Assembly (NCBI GenBank): GCA_019614645.1
Contig: JABWDB010000007.1
Span: 5,717,501 to 5,781,500 of the forward strand
DNA: 64,000 nt
Reading direction: 5' to 3'
DNA from: Stratiolaelaps scimitus
Taxonomy: Eukaryota; Arthropoda; Arachnida; Mesostigmata; Laelapidae
A program made the translations under genes and the position numbers. Positions 24,149 through 34,593 of the stretch are shown piece after piece; within the stretch, counting starts at the first letter, position 1, and each line of letters begins with the position of its first letter. Under the pieces are notes generated by a model that searched no databases, had not been told where the DNA came from, and saw only the letters and a list, made by a program, of their open reading frames with translations.

Positions 24149-24247
24149 CTCGTCTTCATCTGAATCCTCGATATCGATGTCATTGTCCTCTTTGTCTGCT
24201 TCCTCAGCGAGTTTCCTTAGTTCTTCGTCCTCCTCGGCCGTGTCATC
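24149..24247 (-). CDS. Ig-sushi mosaic protein, acidic linker exon
   Basis: Exon of exactly 33 codons with acceptor ATTATAG| before 24247 and donor GAG|GTGAGC after 24149. Nearly half the residues are Asp or Glu (DDTAEEDEELRKLAEE then ADKEDNDIDIEDSDEDE). It continues the Asp run at the end of the previous exon and runs into the chitin-binding exon, with phase-0 introns on both sides. It is likely a flexible, strongly negative spacer, perhaps calcium-binding or extending the chitin-binding module away from the Ig-sushi part. That role is inferred from composition only. Confidence 0.72.
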
Positions 24248-24304
24248 CTATAATATTAGATAGAATAGAATGGAGAAATAGAGACGCTCACGTAGTACCA
24301 ACAA

Positions 24305-24450
24305 GGTAAAGGTAAAGCTTTATTGGTTTATTATAGGAGCTGCAATTGTTACAATGCTTAAGCTCTCTTACATGTCACGCCGCGGGGCTCGATCCCGCGG
24401 CCTCTGGCTTCCGACAGCCAGAGACTTAGCCGCCCAAGAGAATATACCTT
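24305..24450 (-). mobile_element. tRNA-derived SINE, family B, copy in the mosaic gene
   Basis: On the minus strand this has a tRNA-like head: GGCGGCTAAGTC, an anticodon-like arm CTCTGGCT/AGCCAGAG, and a T-arm GCGGG-ATCGAGC-CCCGC. The family tail follows: AGAGCTTAAGCATTGTAACA, then ATAAACCAATAAAGCTTTACC. It lies in the intron between exons 24247-24149 and 25243-24921. It is the best-preserved tRNA-like head of this family in the window. Confidence 0.7.
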
Positions 24451-24920
24451 TGGCCAGGTCGGGGTCGCCTCCTTCAGACAGCTCTCGAAAGCGATCGGAT
24501 TTAGCGGTTCGAGTTAGAAACTTGATAAAACGTTCCAGCAATCATCAGCAGCAGCCTTCATCAACGCTGATACGCGCGTGTTCTTAACGCGTCTCCAAAA
24601 TATTTAACAGCGATTCAAGTTGAGTTTGACTAAATACAACGATTACAAGAAGTGAGATTGTACGACGATGCAACTAGAGATCACGGTCGGTATATCAGAC
24701 TTGTGAGGCTCACACCAAACGTATCGGCTAATGTCTATAGTTGCAATCATTAACTAGCAAATAAGTTGATTACTACACGGTAAGCAGAGGCAAGCGATGC
24801 TACCATAAGATGGCTCACAAATAGCTTTTCGAGCCAATAGAGAATATGCAGTAGTTTCCGTCGAGTTACTTAAACAGTGAATACTTGGATTTGTTCAAAC
24901 TTGTTATTTCCTTCACCTAC
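24451..24920 (-). other. Part of a mosaic-gene intron outside the SINE
   Basis: Intron sequence between the acidic linker exon and the preceding exon. Apart from the family B SINE at its other end I see nothing notable, except the in-frame stop at 24870 if the donor at 24920 is skipped. Confidence 0.5.
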
Positions 24921-25243
24921 ATCATCATCATCCGAGGCGGCAGTTGCTGCAGTGAGTGGTCGCTTGGGTTGTGCCGGCGGCTGCCGTATCGGCGGTAGAG
25001 CCGCATCGAGAGGCTGCTGATTGTAGTTCGTGGCGTTTTCCTGGACTACTTCGTGTACCCGAACGACGAACTCCTTGGATGTTTGCCGAGAGGTCTCGTC
25101 AGCTTGTCCCTGACCGGAACTCAATTGGCGCTGTCCCTCTGAGAAGGGCTCGGCTGCGCGCCAATTTTCGCAACGCTCCTGGAACACGCACATCGGCTGC
25201 GCGTGATTCCAATCACCATTCTCACATCGCAGGACCGAGCGGC
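24921..25243 (-). CDS. Ig-sushi mosaic protein, exon with end of sushi 3 and linker
   Basis: Exon of 323 bases with acceptor TATCACAG| before 25243 and donor GAT|GTAGGT after 24921. It starts with the second half of sushi domain 3 (SVLRCENGDWNHAQPMC), with the usual Gly-x-Trp before the last cysteine. About 85 residues of polar linker follow, rich in Gln, Pro and Ala, with one N-glycosylation sequon (NAT), ending in SDDDD. The frame stays open to a stop at 24870. I nevertheless use the donor because its phase 0 matches the acidic exon and extends the Asp run. An alternative transcript that stops at 24870 would lack the chitin-binding domain. Confidence 0.78.
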
Positions 25244-25564
25244 CTGTGATAGCAAACCAATGTGTAAAGAAATACAACATGTTCATCCCTATGATCATCC
25301 ACAATATTCCAAGGAAATGCGAACTAATTGCCAGTTAATCTGTTGGCATTCGAAGACAGTGCGCACTCGGGAGATATCGCGGGAAGGGTGTCAAGGATTC
25401 ACTATTGGCACTTGAGAGGGATATCGCGCCCGGGAATTGCATGCGTTTACTTATTTTCCTCGCTCCGCAAGATGCATGTAGAGGCCTGGATACTTCTGTA
25501 GCTACTATTCAAGCAGAAATATATAGCTTACTAAACTTGAAAAAAGGGGCTTACTAAACCCTAC

Positions 25565-25798
25565 CAAGAAGCCTTCCCGGCGCGTCACAGGCGAATACCG
25601 CGAATTCACCCTCGACCTTGTAGCGTTGACCCTCCCGAGGTTCGAAGACACCGCAGCGAGCTTCCCTCGTCGTAATTCGAACGGAACGCGTCTCGAACAC
25701 TGGATTTGACGCATTCGTTGTGCAGGTGAACTCAGCATCGAATTTTGGTCCCGTATTAAACGATACGACCTTCGCGACTGCCGAGCTGTCCTCAGCCT
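25565..25798 (-). CDS. Ig-sushi mosaic protein, exon with Ig 2 end and sushi 3 start
   Basis: Exon of 234 bases with acceptor AACTTCTTCCAG| before 25798 and donor G|GTAGGG after 25565. It carries the C-terminal half of Ig-like domain 2 (AKVVSFNTG, then DAEFTC, the F-strand cysteine) and a linker (SVRITTREARC). The first two cysteines of sushi 3 follow (CGVFEPREGQRYKV, then FAVFACDAPG). Both junctions are phase 1. The linker resembles the one after Ig 1 (VRIVSRRE), showing that the Ig-sushi pair is a repeated unit. Confidence 0.8.
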
Positions 25799-26068
25799 CT
25801 GGAAGAAGTTGTCATCTGTGAGTCGCTAGGTTCAAATATTTGACCTCGTCAAAGATCGACAAGCTACGATGGCGGCCGTGACTATCTGCGATTAGTACAC
25901 AAAACATGGATCAAATATTAAATGGCTATTTACAGGAAGCATATCCGTAGGTTTGCTGAACCACCATCTTCCTATGCCGCATGACAACGGTACATAGCAT
26001 GTAAATGCTACAGTAAAAAGTTGTTATTCCCATTGCGAATCGATAGTTGGGACGTCAGACGTGATTAC

Positions 26069-26245
26069 CTGCTTCAATGATAAATACGGGACTGTGTTCA
26101 TCTATGACGGTATAGTTTAGTGTCGGCATCAATTTTGTAGGACTGATGCACTTGATCACAACGTCAGATCTCGGCTCGACATACAGCACGCCCACTTGGC
26201 CGAATCGGTACGTGAAATCAAAGTCCAGCACGACGCCTTGAAGAC
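26069..26245 (-). CDS. Ig-sushi mosaic protein, exon with Ig 2 start
   Basis: Exon of 177 bases with acceptor GATTTTCAG| before 26245 and donor G|GTAATC after 26069. It encodes LQGVVLDFDFTYRFGQVGVL, then the B-strand of Ig-like domain 2 (SDVVIKC), then NYTVIDEHSPVFIIE with one N-glycosylation sequon (NYT). The partner cysteine is in the following exon. Both junctions are phase 1. Confidence 0.78.
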
Positions 26246-26395
26246 CTGAAAATCGAAAAGCTACATTGTATTGCTCTTTCGTCATAGTACTGGGAACGAC
26301 ATATGAGTATAGATGAAGCAGTGATATGAAGTTCGATAGCTCTCTACTGCGGGCGGTCACCGATGAGCTTTGTGGATCAGAAGGATTTCACTCAC

Positions 26396-26659
26396 TTGAT
26401 CTCTCGGGTATCGCACACACCGGCGGAGGTGTGGTCCAATTGCCATTGATGCATCGGGTCTCTCCAGCACCGATCTTCTGGGCTCGCCCGAGGTTTAGGC
26501 AGTGAAACATTACGTCGGCGCCATGCGGCAGGACTTCGTATGATCGGAGCCGGCTCGATCCCGCATGCGCCACCAGGTCACCAGACAGCTCAGGCAATTG
26601 GCATGGAAACAGTAGACCGTCGTCCTGGGTGCCGTCCGCTTGCAGCCTGCGCCGCTCGC
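26396..26659 (-). CDS. Ig-sushi mosaic protein, complete sushi domain 2
   Basis: Exon of 264 bases with acceptor CTTGTATACCAG| before 26659 and donor A|GTGAGT after 26396. It encodes a full sushi (CCP) domain with four cysteines: LFPCQLPEL, VMFHCLNLG, ETRCINGNW and PPPVC. The family Gly-Asn-Trp before the last cysteine is present. Sushi modules in arthropod neuronal and matrix proteins are protein-binding units. Both junctions are phase 1, so this is a symmetric, shufflable exon. A (TA)n tract lies about 30 bases upstream of its acceptor. Confidence 0.85.
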
Positions 26660-26677
26660 CTGGTATACAAGTATGAC

Positions 26678-26689
<12 letters not shown>

Positions 26690-26716
<27 letters not shown>
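26690..26716. repeat. (TA)n microsatellite near a splice acceptor
   Basis: Pure TA tract whose edge lies about 30 bases from the acceptor of the exon starting at 26659, where branch point and polypyrimidine tract normally sit. Confidence 0.95.
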
Positions 26717-26718
<2 letters not shown>

Positions 26719-27494
26719 GTACAACTCATTTGATATGATTCCTGATAGATTTAGATTGTTTAACCTTGTCTCGTTGTTTAAGAATTTTTTAACATCATCT
26801 TCGGAGAGCAATTTTCACATTAAACAGATCTCACACTCGGATGATGACATCTATTTAAGCAGACCTCACTTACTAAACGCTGCATGGCTAACATACAAAT
26901 GTAACAGTAGCAAGCTTCTGGCCAAGGAATCCGTATTCTACGCCTCACGCGAGGCGCTCAGTAACAATGACTACAACGTAGATATGCTAAAGGAGATCAA
27001 TTACATCCAAAATATGCGCAAATCGGTGCGTCGACATCCCACTGGCGGAATTGCATGCAGTTTGCAGACTCCGGGCCTAGAAGAATTGATGACGGCGGGC
27101 ACTCAAAATCCGCACGGAGCCATGATGTCTGCGTAACGACAAGTCCGCTCGACCTCACAATGGGTGGACAATGGAGTGCTAAAATAACGAAAAGTTTGGC
27201 ATCATGAGAAATCTCCCTGGTACAGTTAAACCGGCGGCGATAAGTTACATTTACGAGACATTATCATAATGTTGCTCTGTACATCTTCGGTGACCTACAT
27301 CGAATTGATAATCACCTTGGGCAAGCTGATCGCTGCCGTTGTTTATTATTAGGCACAACTGACATTGGTCGAATACATCGTCTTGATATAATCATGCGTG
27401 ATGGTATTCATTGTGTAAAATACGTGTGGTTCTAATAATATTACATGCTAATAATTATAAGAAGAAGAAGCGGTTACGGTTTTCTGAAACATAC
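26717..27494 (-). other. Mosaic-gene intron containing an opposite-strand ORF
   Basis: Intron between exons 27614-27495 and 26659-26396. On the plus strand an open frame runs to a stop at 27136, with non-repetitive sequence from about 26730. It has no recognised motif. Confidence 0.45.
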
Positions 27495-27614
27495 GTCGGG
27501 AAACGATCCTGACGTGGATGTCGTCGGTGGTATCGGAGCATGTGAATGTGGCATTTGTGTTGTTTTTGGCCTCAAACTTCACCAGAACGGTCACTTGGCC
27601 AAAGGAGACTTTTT
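27495..27614 (-). CDS. Ig-sushi mosaic protein, exon with Ig 1 end
   Basis: Exon of 120 bases with acceptor TTTTTTTTCTTGCAG| before 27614 and donor C|GTATGT after 27495. It encodes KVSFGQVTVLVKFEAKNNTN, then ATFTC (F-strand cysteine), then DDIHVRIVSR. It carries N-glycosylation sequons NNT and NAT. It completes the Ig-like domain begun in the exon at 29984-29817. Both junctions are phase 1. Confidence 0.8.
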
Positions 27615-28206
27615 CTGCAAGAAAAAAAACAATGGACCAAAAAAAGGCACCCGGTGTTTACAGATTGTCGTTAGGTTGAGATTGCCGGCTTCTTTTGCAG
27701 GTGTCCAAATATGTGTCCTGGTATATTTAGAGCTTTGTACCGGTATTCTACCGGAGCTTGATGTTGAACATCAATGCGTTATGATGAGATGAAATTCAAT
27801 CAAGCTGAAATTCATTCTGCCTCGTTGCCATATAACCACAATGTCGTCTCCCCCGATCAGATGAATCAGGGCTGATCTGCATCGGCATTTCTACACGCGC
27901 ATTTTGCTTAGAGAGATAGCATCCACAAGTGGAACAAGCGTCCCAGAATGTCTGTCGTCTATAAAATCCTAGCCACGATAGTGATTCTAGCAAGTCCTCT
28001 ATCTCTAATGCGCGCATTCGTATGATCGAGGACGGATGCCCGCCTACGTAATGTGTGTTGAAATTACACTTAATTGATATGTGGTGCGCGTCAACTCATC
28101 CGACAATCAAACTTCGGCTGTTTAAGGCTAATTATCAGCCGAGACCGCCCACATCGTACAAGCAATTGAACACATTTACCTATCCACGCAACGCTACGTT
28201 TCACGC

Positions 28207-28222
28207 GGGTGGGGGGGGGGGT
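28207..28222. repeat. Poly-G run
   Basis: Interrupted run of G on the plus strand inside a mosaic-gene intron. Confidence 0.85.
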
Positions 28223-28687
28223 GTAACTTATTTTTCTCGGCGTCACCTCGTCGATTTTTTGTCCGCCCTCTAACAACTCGACAAAACACAACCACAAACG
28301 CTTAGCAAACCGAATGAGCAATTTTGTCTTTGAAACAAGAAATAAAATAGCGAGAAACGAAATAAAAACACACCACCCTACCCGCAAGAACAAAACTACG
28401 AAGCGCAAGACAACAACAAGGCAATTTGAATTGTTCGTCACCACCATTCGCCGAGATGGAACGGTGAGCGGCAGCCGACGGCCGCCATTGCCGCGACTAC
28501 ACATATTCTATGAATCCAAGAGTTTGAAAAATAGCTAGACAACAGAGACTAATTTAGAAAACAATGCAATGCCAAAGCGGCGACGACGAGATGCGACCTG
28601 TCGACTAGATGGTGCTCGGCATGACCACCGCTGTTGCTACAGCTGCTGTATAGAGCTGTCCATGCTACGTTTATAGAAAATATCTGC

Positions 28688-28755
28688 CATTATTATTATT
28701 ATTATTATTATCATCATCATCACCATCATTATTATTATTATCATTATCAGTACTA
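28688..28755. repeat. ATT/ATC trinucleotide repeat
   Basis: Imperfect trinucleotide array. It produces artificial Tyr/His, Ile/Met and Asn/Asp runs in different frames. Confidence 0.85.
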
Positions 28756-29676
28756 TTATTGCCACTGCTGCTCGACGCAAGAGGTACACAATGCCGGTGA
28801 CGGGTCCGCCAGCCGGCAGGTGAGAACACATCAAGTCCAGCAGAGGTAAAAAAAATACAAAGAAAGCAAATGCCGTTTGTTATGTTTTGTGCAAATTTTA
28901 GTGAATCACTCACTGTTTTTCTTTTTTTTTCCGCGACGACGACGAATTGTCTAAATATCAATCGTATGTGAAAATCACCGCGTACTGATTCAGCAGTATA
29001 CGGCAGCGCTGATTAATGCCTAGCACGACACGCGTGAGCATTTTATTCGGCAATTGTGTTAGAAGTCCACCCCCACCGAGAGTGGTGGTTCGTTTGCCTC
29101 TGAACCCAAATGACCTCCCGGCGGCCTCCATCGCCGATGTTAACCGTGAGTGGAAATTCGCGACGTGCCTCGTCTAGCACTGCATCCGGCTTGTTCGGTA
29201 GACAATGCGCAAATTGTTAGCGAGGAAGAGACAATCGCCTCAGCTCTAGCAGAACAACTTTCCGGGAGAATCTCTAGGCAGGATTATATGGAGAGATAAT
29301 GCACCTCGATGTTGGCAACGTCGATATTGGCAAACGCGCGCTACGATCATGAATAGCAGGAGAATGCTTTGGCATCTAGAAATCTGACCGATGCTATATT
29401 GTATAAAAACAAAGAAACACATGGAAAGCACTTCCTTTGTATTCTTCGCCAGTGGAGAAGGAGATCTGTTAGAGATCCAATTTGACCAGCATTCCCTATG
29501 TGGTTTTCTATCAACGCCAATTTCGTCGTCGCCTGAGGATGTGGCTTCAAGCGATGGAAGGCTTCAAATGATCGATGGCAACAAAAAAAAGGAACGGTTA
29601 CAGAGTGGGGGGTCTAACTGGAAGGTGCAAATTGGTATTACTATGACATGTATTGCTCTTCTCGACAACGTCGATA

Positions 29677-29701
29677 GATATATATATATATATATATATA
29701 T
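29677..29701. repeat. (TA)n microsatellite
   Basis: Pure TA tract in a mosaic-gene intron, about 115 bases past the end of the exon at 29984-29817. Confidence 0.95.
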
Positions 29702-29816
29702 CGACTATGTTAGCCATCCGAGCCGTCACAGTAATAGCAGTTTGTGTGTATTGCATGCAATACTACGTGTGGAGCTTAAGGTTCCGGCTAACTAATCAGC
29801 TAATTAACTGACGTAC

Positions 29817-29984
29817 CTTCAATGAACACGTGGTCAACTTTTCCCACCCACTGCCAGGAAGGACGGTAGCTGCGACTAAGCGCATGGTAACAGCTCATTC
29901 GAACTTGCGAGCCGGCGAAGACGACATATTCACCTCCCGGGCCCAAAATGTACTCCGTGTCCACCAGGGCAGTTAACCGATTCG
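29817..29984 (-). CDS. Ig-sushi mosaic protein, exon with Ig 1 start
   Basis: Exon of 168 bases with acceptor TTGATTCTAG| before 29984 and donor G|GTACGT after 29817. It encodes NRLTALVDTEYILGPGGEYV, then SQVRMSC (B-strand cysteine) and PSWQWVG (C-strand tryptophan), the signature of an Ig fold. The last base completes a Glu codon with the exon at 27614. Both junctions are phase 1. Confidence 0.8.
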
Positions 29985-31626
29985 CTAGAATCAACAATTA
30001 ACACAGCATGCATGCGATCATGTAAAAATTAATTAATTGACAAGCTGACATCATGTTAATAATATAGGCAACACATGTTACGTATACCTGGGTGGCTTCT
30101 ATCTACAGCGTGGTGTTAAACGTGTCGCACTTTGTCGTTGTTTCTTTTACCGGATTTACGCACTGTGCCTGAGTGGGTGATGAAAACTACCGTGTATTGC
30201 AAAACGAGTTACAATGCACCGGTTCGTTCGAAGTGCCCCCCCTCCATTTGTCGTTACTAATCGCACCCATATTGCAAAAATCGAGCTGTCGTATTGAACT
30301 GTACATGCATATATTGCAAAACTGTTTGCGCTAGACATCTCGGCGGAGAATGCACTCGATCAATCTCTCTGACCCAGCTGGTCTGCGAAAACAGTCCTAA
30401 ACATGTTTTCTCTTAGAAGTGTATACGCCCTGTCGACACGAGCTGGCACCCCTACATGTTTTACCGATCACTACTTGTCTACCGTCCTCACGGTTGTACC
30501 ACGTTACCAGCTGAGTGTATCACAATACCGTGTGAATAAATTACGAACTATATTGATGTAAGGTAAGGTAAAGGTATATTGGTTTATTAAAGGAGCTGCA
30601 ATTTTTACAATGCTTAAGCTCTCTTATATGTGAAAAAAGAAAACGATTTATAGATTTCCGAAGCACCCTGCACACCGAATAACAGCTTGAGTCGAGATGG
30701 CAAAACTGGGCGAAATGTTCCTATCTGCTACAAACAGGTAGCTGACAGAACGTCGCACGCGGTTCGTTTGGCGCTATCCTTCAGCGTGGGTCATCTTCAA
30801 AATCTGGCAGAATTATGTTGACATATTTTGTCTCTATATGCCTACATCTACGGGGGGTGGTGGGTTATCGAAGGTGTTTCACAGTGCCAATTGTAATTAA
30901 TTGCTGGTACAATATGAATAATTAACAAGCCTCATTAAGGAGCATGTTCAGTGTCCGTCGTAACTGGGGGCTAGGCACAGATGAATTCAAGTTAGGCGCT
31001 CGATATATTGAATACAATGTTGCATCACAAATGGAGCACATTAGGTAAATTATCGCATTTTTTCACAAACGTCCATCTCCACATTACAGTGTATCCACTG
31101 ATTCGATGTAACGAACGACGTCCGAAAACATGATTAATTTATTTTATCTGCTCTTGCAATAGAAACAATAGGGATTCTGTGCCACGTTAGAATCGACACG
31201 AATTATTTATAGGGAGCCAATCGACGACGCGCAATTGCAAAATAGACAGGTACTAATAATAGTAAACAACTGGTAGCGTTTTTTTTTATTATTTCGCGCT
31301 GACCCTCAATGTCCACGGTACAATGGCATTCGGCATTGCTCCGTAAGACAGACCTCTTTCAATGCAAATGTGCAACTGTGGGCATCGAACCCGTGTGTGC
31401 ACCCATATCTAGCGTCCTCCCGTAGCTGTCAACGACTGTTCTCTCAGCTCGATGAAGCCTCTCAACTCTTTCGACTTCCGGATTTCCTTATGGGTAACGC
31501 AACTTCAAGGGCTTGTGCGTTGCTCAAATTACGTGATGGTAATAGTTTGCTACGTGTCATATGTGCGGGATTAATCATAACGTGATGCATTTTGTCGGTT
31601 ATAATTAGTCCATTAGTTGTACTTAC
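29985..31626 (-). other. Mosaic-gene intron (1.6 kb)
   Basis: Holds a family B SINE tail at about 30.56-30.63 kb and a dispersed repeat fragment at about 31.3-31.4 kb. No exon is supportable. Confidence 0.5.
30559..30632 (-). mobile_element. SINE family B, 3' fragment
   Basis: On the minus strand it reads AAGAGAGCTTAAGCATTGTA, then GCAGCTCCTTTAATAAACCA, then ATATACCTTTACC. The tRNA-like head is not recognisable next to it. Confidence 0.65.
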
Positions 31627-31940
31627 ATAGGAGGACAGCTTCGCAATGTGGCAGTTTCTCATCGAACTTTCCGTCGTTACACCTTACGCTGTTTGCGCCA
31701 ACGAGCCGATAGAAACGCTGAATCGAACAGTGAAAGCGCAGCTCAGAGCCATGCGGTACGTGCTCCTCTGTTTTGAGCAGCCTGTTACCGAGATACACCC
31801 GAACTGAGTATGGCGACGAACCCGTCAAGTTGAAATAGCACGGCAAACCAAGCTGAGCCGGACTGACCGACGGCGGTGGACTATCGGATGTAGCTGCAGA
31901 ATCTCCATCGGCAAGGACACCTAAGCCTACGAAGATGTGA
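31627..31940 (-). CDS. Ig-sushi mosaic protein, first exon seen: sushi domain 1
   Basis: Exon of 314 bases with acceptor TTGGTTTGCAG| before 31940 and donor T|GTAAGT after 31627. After a short hydrophobic stretch (HIFVGLGVLADGD) and a Pro/Ser linker it encodes sushi domain 1. The four cysteines are in LPCYFNLTG, LRFHCSIQ, SVRCNDGKF and LPHCEA. The usual Trp before the last cysteine is Phe here. There is one sequon (NLT). It starts two bases into a codon, so an upstream exon carrying the signal peptide must exist above 31940; I did not find it. With the next eight exons the frame is open for 644 residues. The layout recalls insect synaptic-cleft matrix proteins with Ig and CCP modules (Hikaru genki, Hasp), but I cannot assign orthology. 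Confidence 0.78.
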
Positions 31941-34557
31941 CTGCAAACCAATTAACACAATCAGGATTCCTTCACCAAAGATGATCTCGTAACAACTAGA
32001 GCTATCTGTTATATAAATATATATATAATATATAGTGCCGTAAATCGCAAATGTTTTCTAGCTAAACTGATGATACTTGTATATAAGTCCGTTCGCTAAT
32101 GGACGAATCCGAAGAGCGAGTTTGACAGGGTGCGCGTATGTTGCATAAACTAAAAACTCACCAGACGACGAACAATAAAACAGGCGCCATTGCGCCGCTC
32201 TACACGAAATCCAAACGGTTTGCACGATTCCTACGGACTCGGAATGAGGAATATGTCGAGGATATATACTCCTCAAATAGCGGTATAACTATTGTTCAAA
32301 TCTTCCCTACGGTCGGGCACTTGACACCGAGTTCACACATGAACGAAGATAGCACGCGAGAAGATTCTACGTTGTATTTCCCGTGCGACCTCGGTCTTGA
32401 CCTCCTTCCCGATAGCTACCGGTTGTCTCTGTTTTCACTAAGCATGCAAACAGAGATTGCTCGTGCACCTCAGCACATCTCGCTCGCTCTGCCTAGGCGT
32501 TGATTAGGAGGCTCGCCGGTGACAGCACCTTAATTGACAACCACCGCCGTTGAAAGTCCGCCGTCTTGGCCGCCCTGTGTCCGGTCGTGGTTTCTTCTGC
32601 GCGGATCCTGCCACGGCGGCCGTAGTCGGCCAGGCTGCTGATCGGAGTGTCGTCTTGGCTCGGGAGTGACTTTCAGCGGATGGATAGGTACTATGCGAAG
32701 GTATAGATGACAGGCGCGACTCCGGCCTCTGCGGCCAGTGTGCGCAGGAGAGCGAAGTCGACGAGCACCGGCTCCCTTCCCGTTGCCCGTTGTCTTTGTC
32801 TAGCCCGTTGCGCGGGTCCGTTCACGCAGAGGCGTCTCCTCTCCTTCTCGCCTCCTCCTCGATTTCGTCTTCCGTTTTCCCGCACCGTTGCCTTTACTCC
32901 TGCGGCCGTCGCTGTCGCGGCTGATAGCGCTAGCGGTGGTACTGATGCTGTTGCCAAGCCGCCGGCGCGACTCCTTTGACTGCCGGGACCCTCGACCGCC
33001 AGCTGACCACCGGTCCGTCAGTCGGTCCGCTGCTGTTATTGTTAGCGGCTTTTGTACGCTTATGTTCTTCCTCGGGTCCCTTTGTCCACCCTCCTCACAG
33101 GTATCGGTTACAGCCTCCGTACGCTGCGCTGCGCGACCTGCGGCCCTTACCTCGGCGCCGGCCTTCGTCGGCCCGGGGGAGTGATACCCCGCCTCACGAA
33201 GTCCGCGGCACGGCAAGAGCGACTCGCCACTCTCCCCTATCGTTCTCTCTGTTGGCCGTTTGACGTGCCGCTTCTGCTATGCTCTATTCTACAAGCGCTC
33301 AACGCATGATCTGCGCCCATCTCCTGCGGTCTGTTTCGGCGGCAGCAACGCGCGCGGGGTCTAGAGAAGGGATTGTGGCTAGGGACTGCTACCGCAACCC
33401 ATGGGGAGAAATAGCGCGGCAGGGCAGCCGTGATGGTGGTTGTCCCCACTGTAGTGACCAGTGTTGTGGCGGTGGTGAGGACCGTTCTTTCTCCTTACCT
33501 TCACAGATGGTTTGTGGAGATGTTGTCCGATACAGCCGCAGCGGTGGCGGCGGCGGGAGCGTTGCTGTTGTCGTCGTCATCTTCATTGTCGTCTTGCCCA
33601 CTCTTTTCGTTGCTGTTGGCACCAGTGCCGAAGTCTTACAAGCGCGCAGCAGGCGAAGCTCCGAGCGAGAGAGCGAGCTGCGAGGGACCCCGGCCCGCCT
33701 CGCGCTCGCAGTTCGCGCGACGCCATCGCGGCCAGCGGACTCAAGCAGCGGGCGCAACCAACAGCAAGAACGAGCCGAAGAGGGAAAAATGAATGAAAAT
33801 AAGAGAAGAAATGGAACGAAAGGAGCCCCGAACAAGAGGAAAAAAATCGACGGCCGCAGCGGCGACGTAGAAAAGCCGTTGAAGAGCCAGCCGCGCCAGT
33901 GAAGAAGTGAGAAGGCAACAGCCGAGGGCTACCGATGGCGAATATGGCATCGGCGGCCGCGAGATGATGACGAACCGCCACTAACGCTGTCATCGTCTGT
34001 GAACAAAACGTAACGGGGGATGAGGTGCAATGAAGGAGTTGGGGTGGTGTGAGGTAGAATAGGACTTCGATCCGAGAGGAGAAAGCAACGGAAGAGACAC
34101 GGCGAAGCAAAAAGCCAAGCAAGCGACCATCACATGCCGGCAGATGGACAGTGTCTGGGGCGGGGAAGGGGATCGACGGGTAGAGGCTGATGGATGGCTG
34201 CAGCTGAGGAGACGTCAACAATTCAATGAACAGGTCTAGTACAGAACGAGCCGGGCGCCGGCCACTCGACAGAGGAATCACACATAGATCAAGCGGCATA
34301 ACTACCAGCCAATGTGAACGAAGAGTCGACGTGCTAGCATTGCGGGTTATCTTCCGAATGGTTGTACACAGTTGCGCGAACCTTAGCCGTGTACGTGATC
34401 AAGCAACGGCAGATTGTCCGGAATAAACTGATTTGTAGTCCAAAAGCAGTTTAACAAGGGAACGAAGAACACAGTTAGAGTAACATAGCTATCACATCTA
34501 TGGGTTATTCCACACCAAAAACATAAATAAGTCAGAGCGCAACGAACAATTAGGATT

Positions 34558-34558
<1 letters not shown>

Positions 34559-34590
<32 letters not shown>
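34559..34590. repeat. (TA)n microsatellite
   Basis: Pure TA tract, with a second shorter one at about 34613-34630. Confidence 0.95.

Positions 34591-34593
<3 letters not shown>

Larger units (their letters stand above)
27615..29816 (-). other. Mosaic-gene intron (2.2 kb)
   Basis: Contains a G run at 28207-28222, an ATT/ATC trinucleotide tract near 28.69-28.75 kb and a (TA)n tract near 29.69 kb. No exon is supportable on either strand. Confidence 0.5.

Noticed and set aside
23468..31940. Naming the mosaic gene hikaru genki
   Set aside because: Ig and sushi modules fit, but a chitin-binding C-terminus and the alternating order are not what I recall for that protein. I left the symbol empty.
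33279..34299. Long overlapping ORFs on both strands in the 32.5-34.3 kb island
   Set aside because: GC-rich composition removes stops from all frames; the products are Arg/Ala/Ser-rich without domains, and no consistent splice sites were found.
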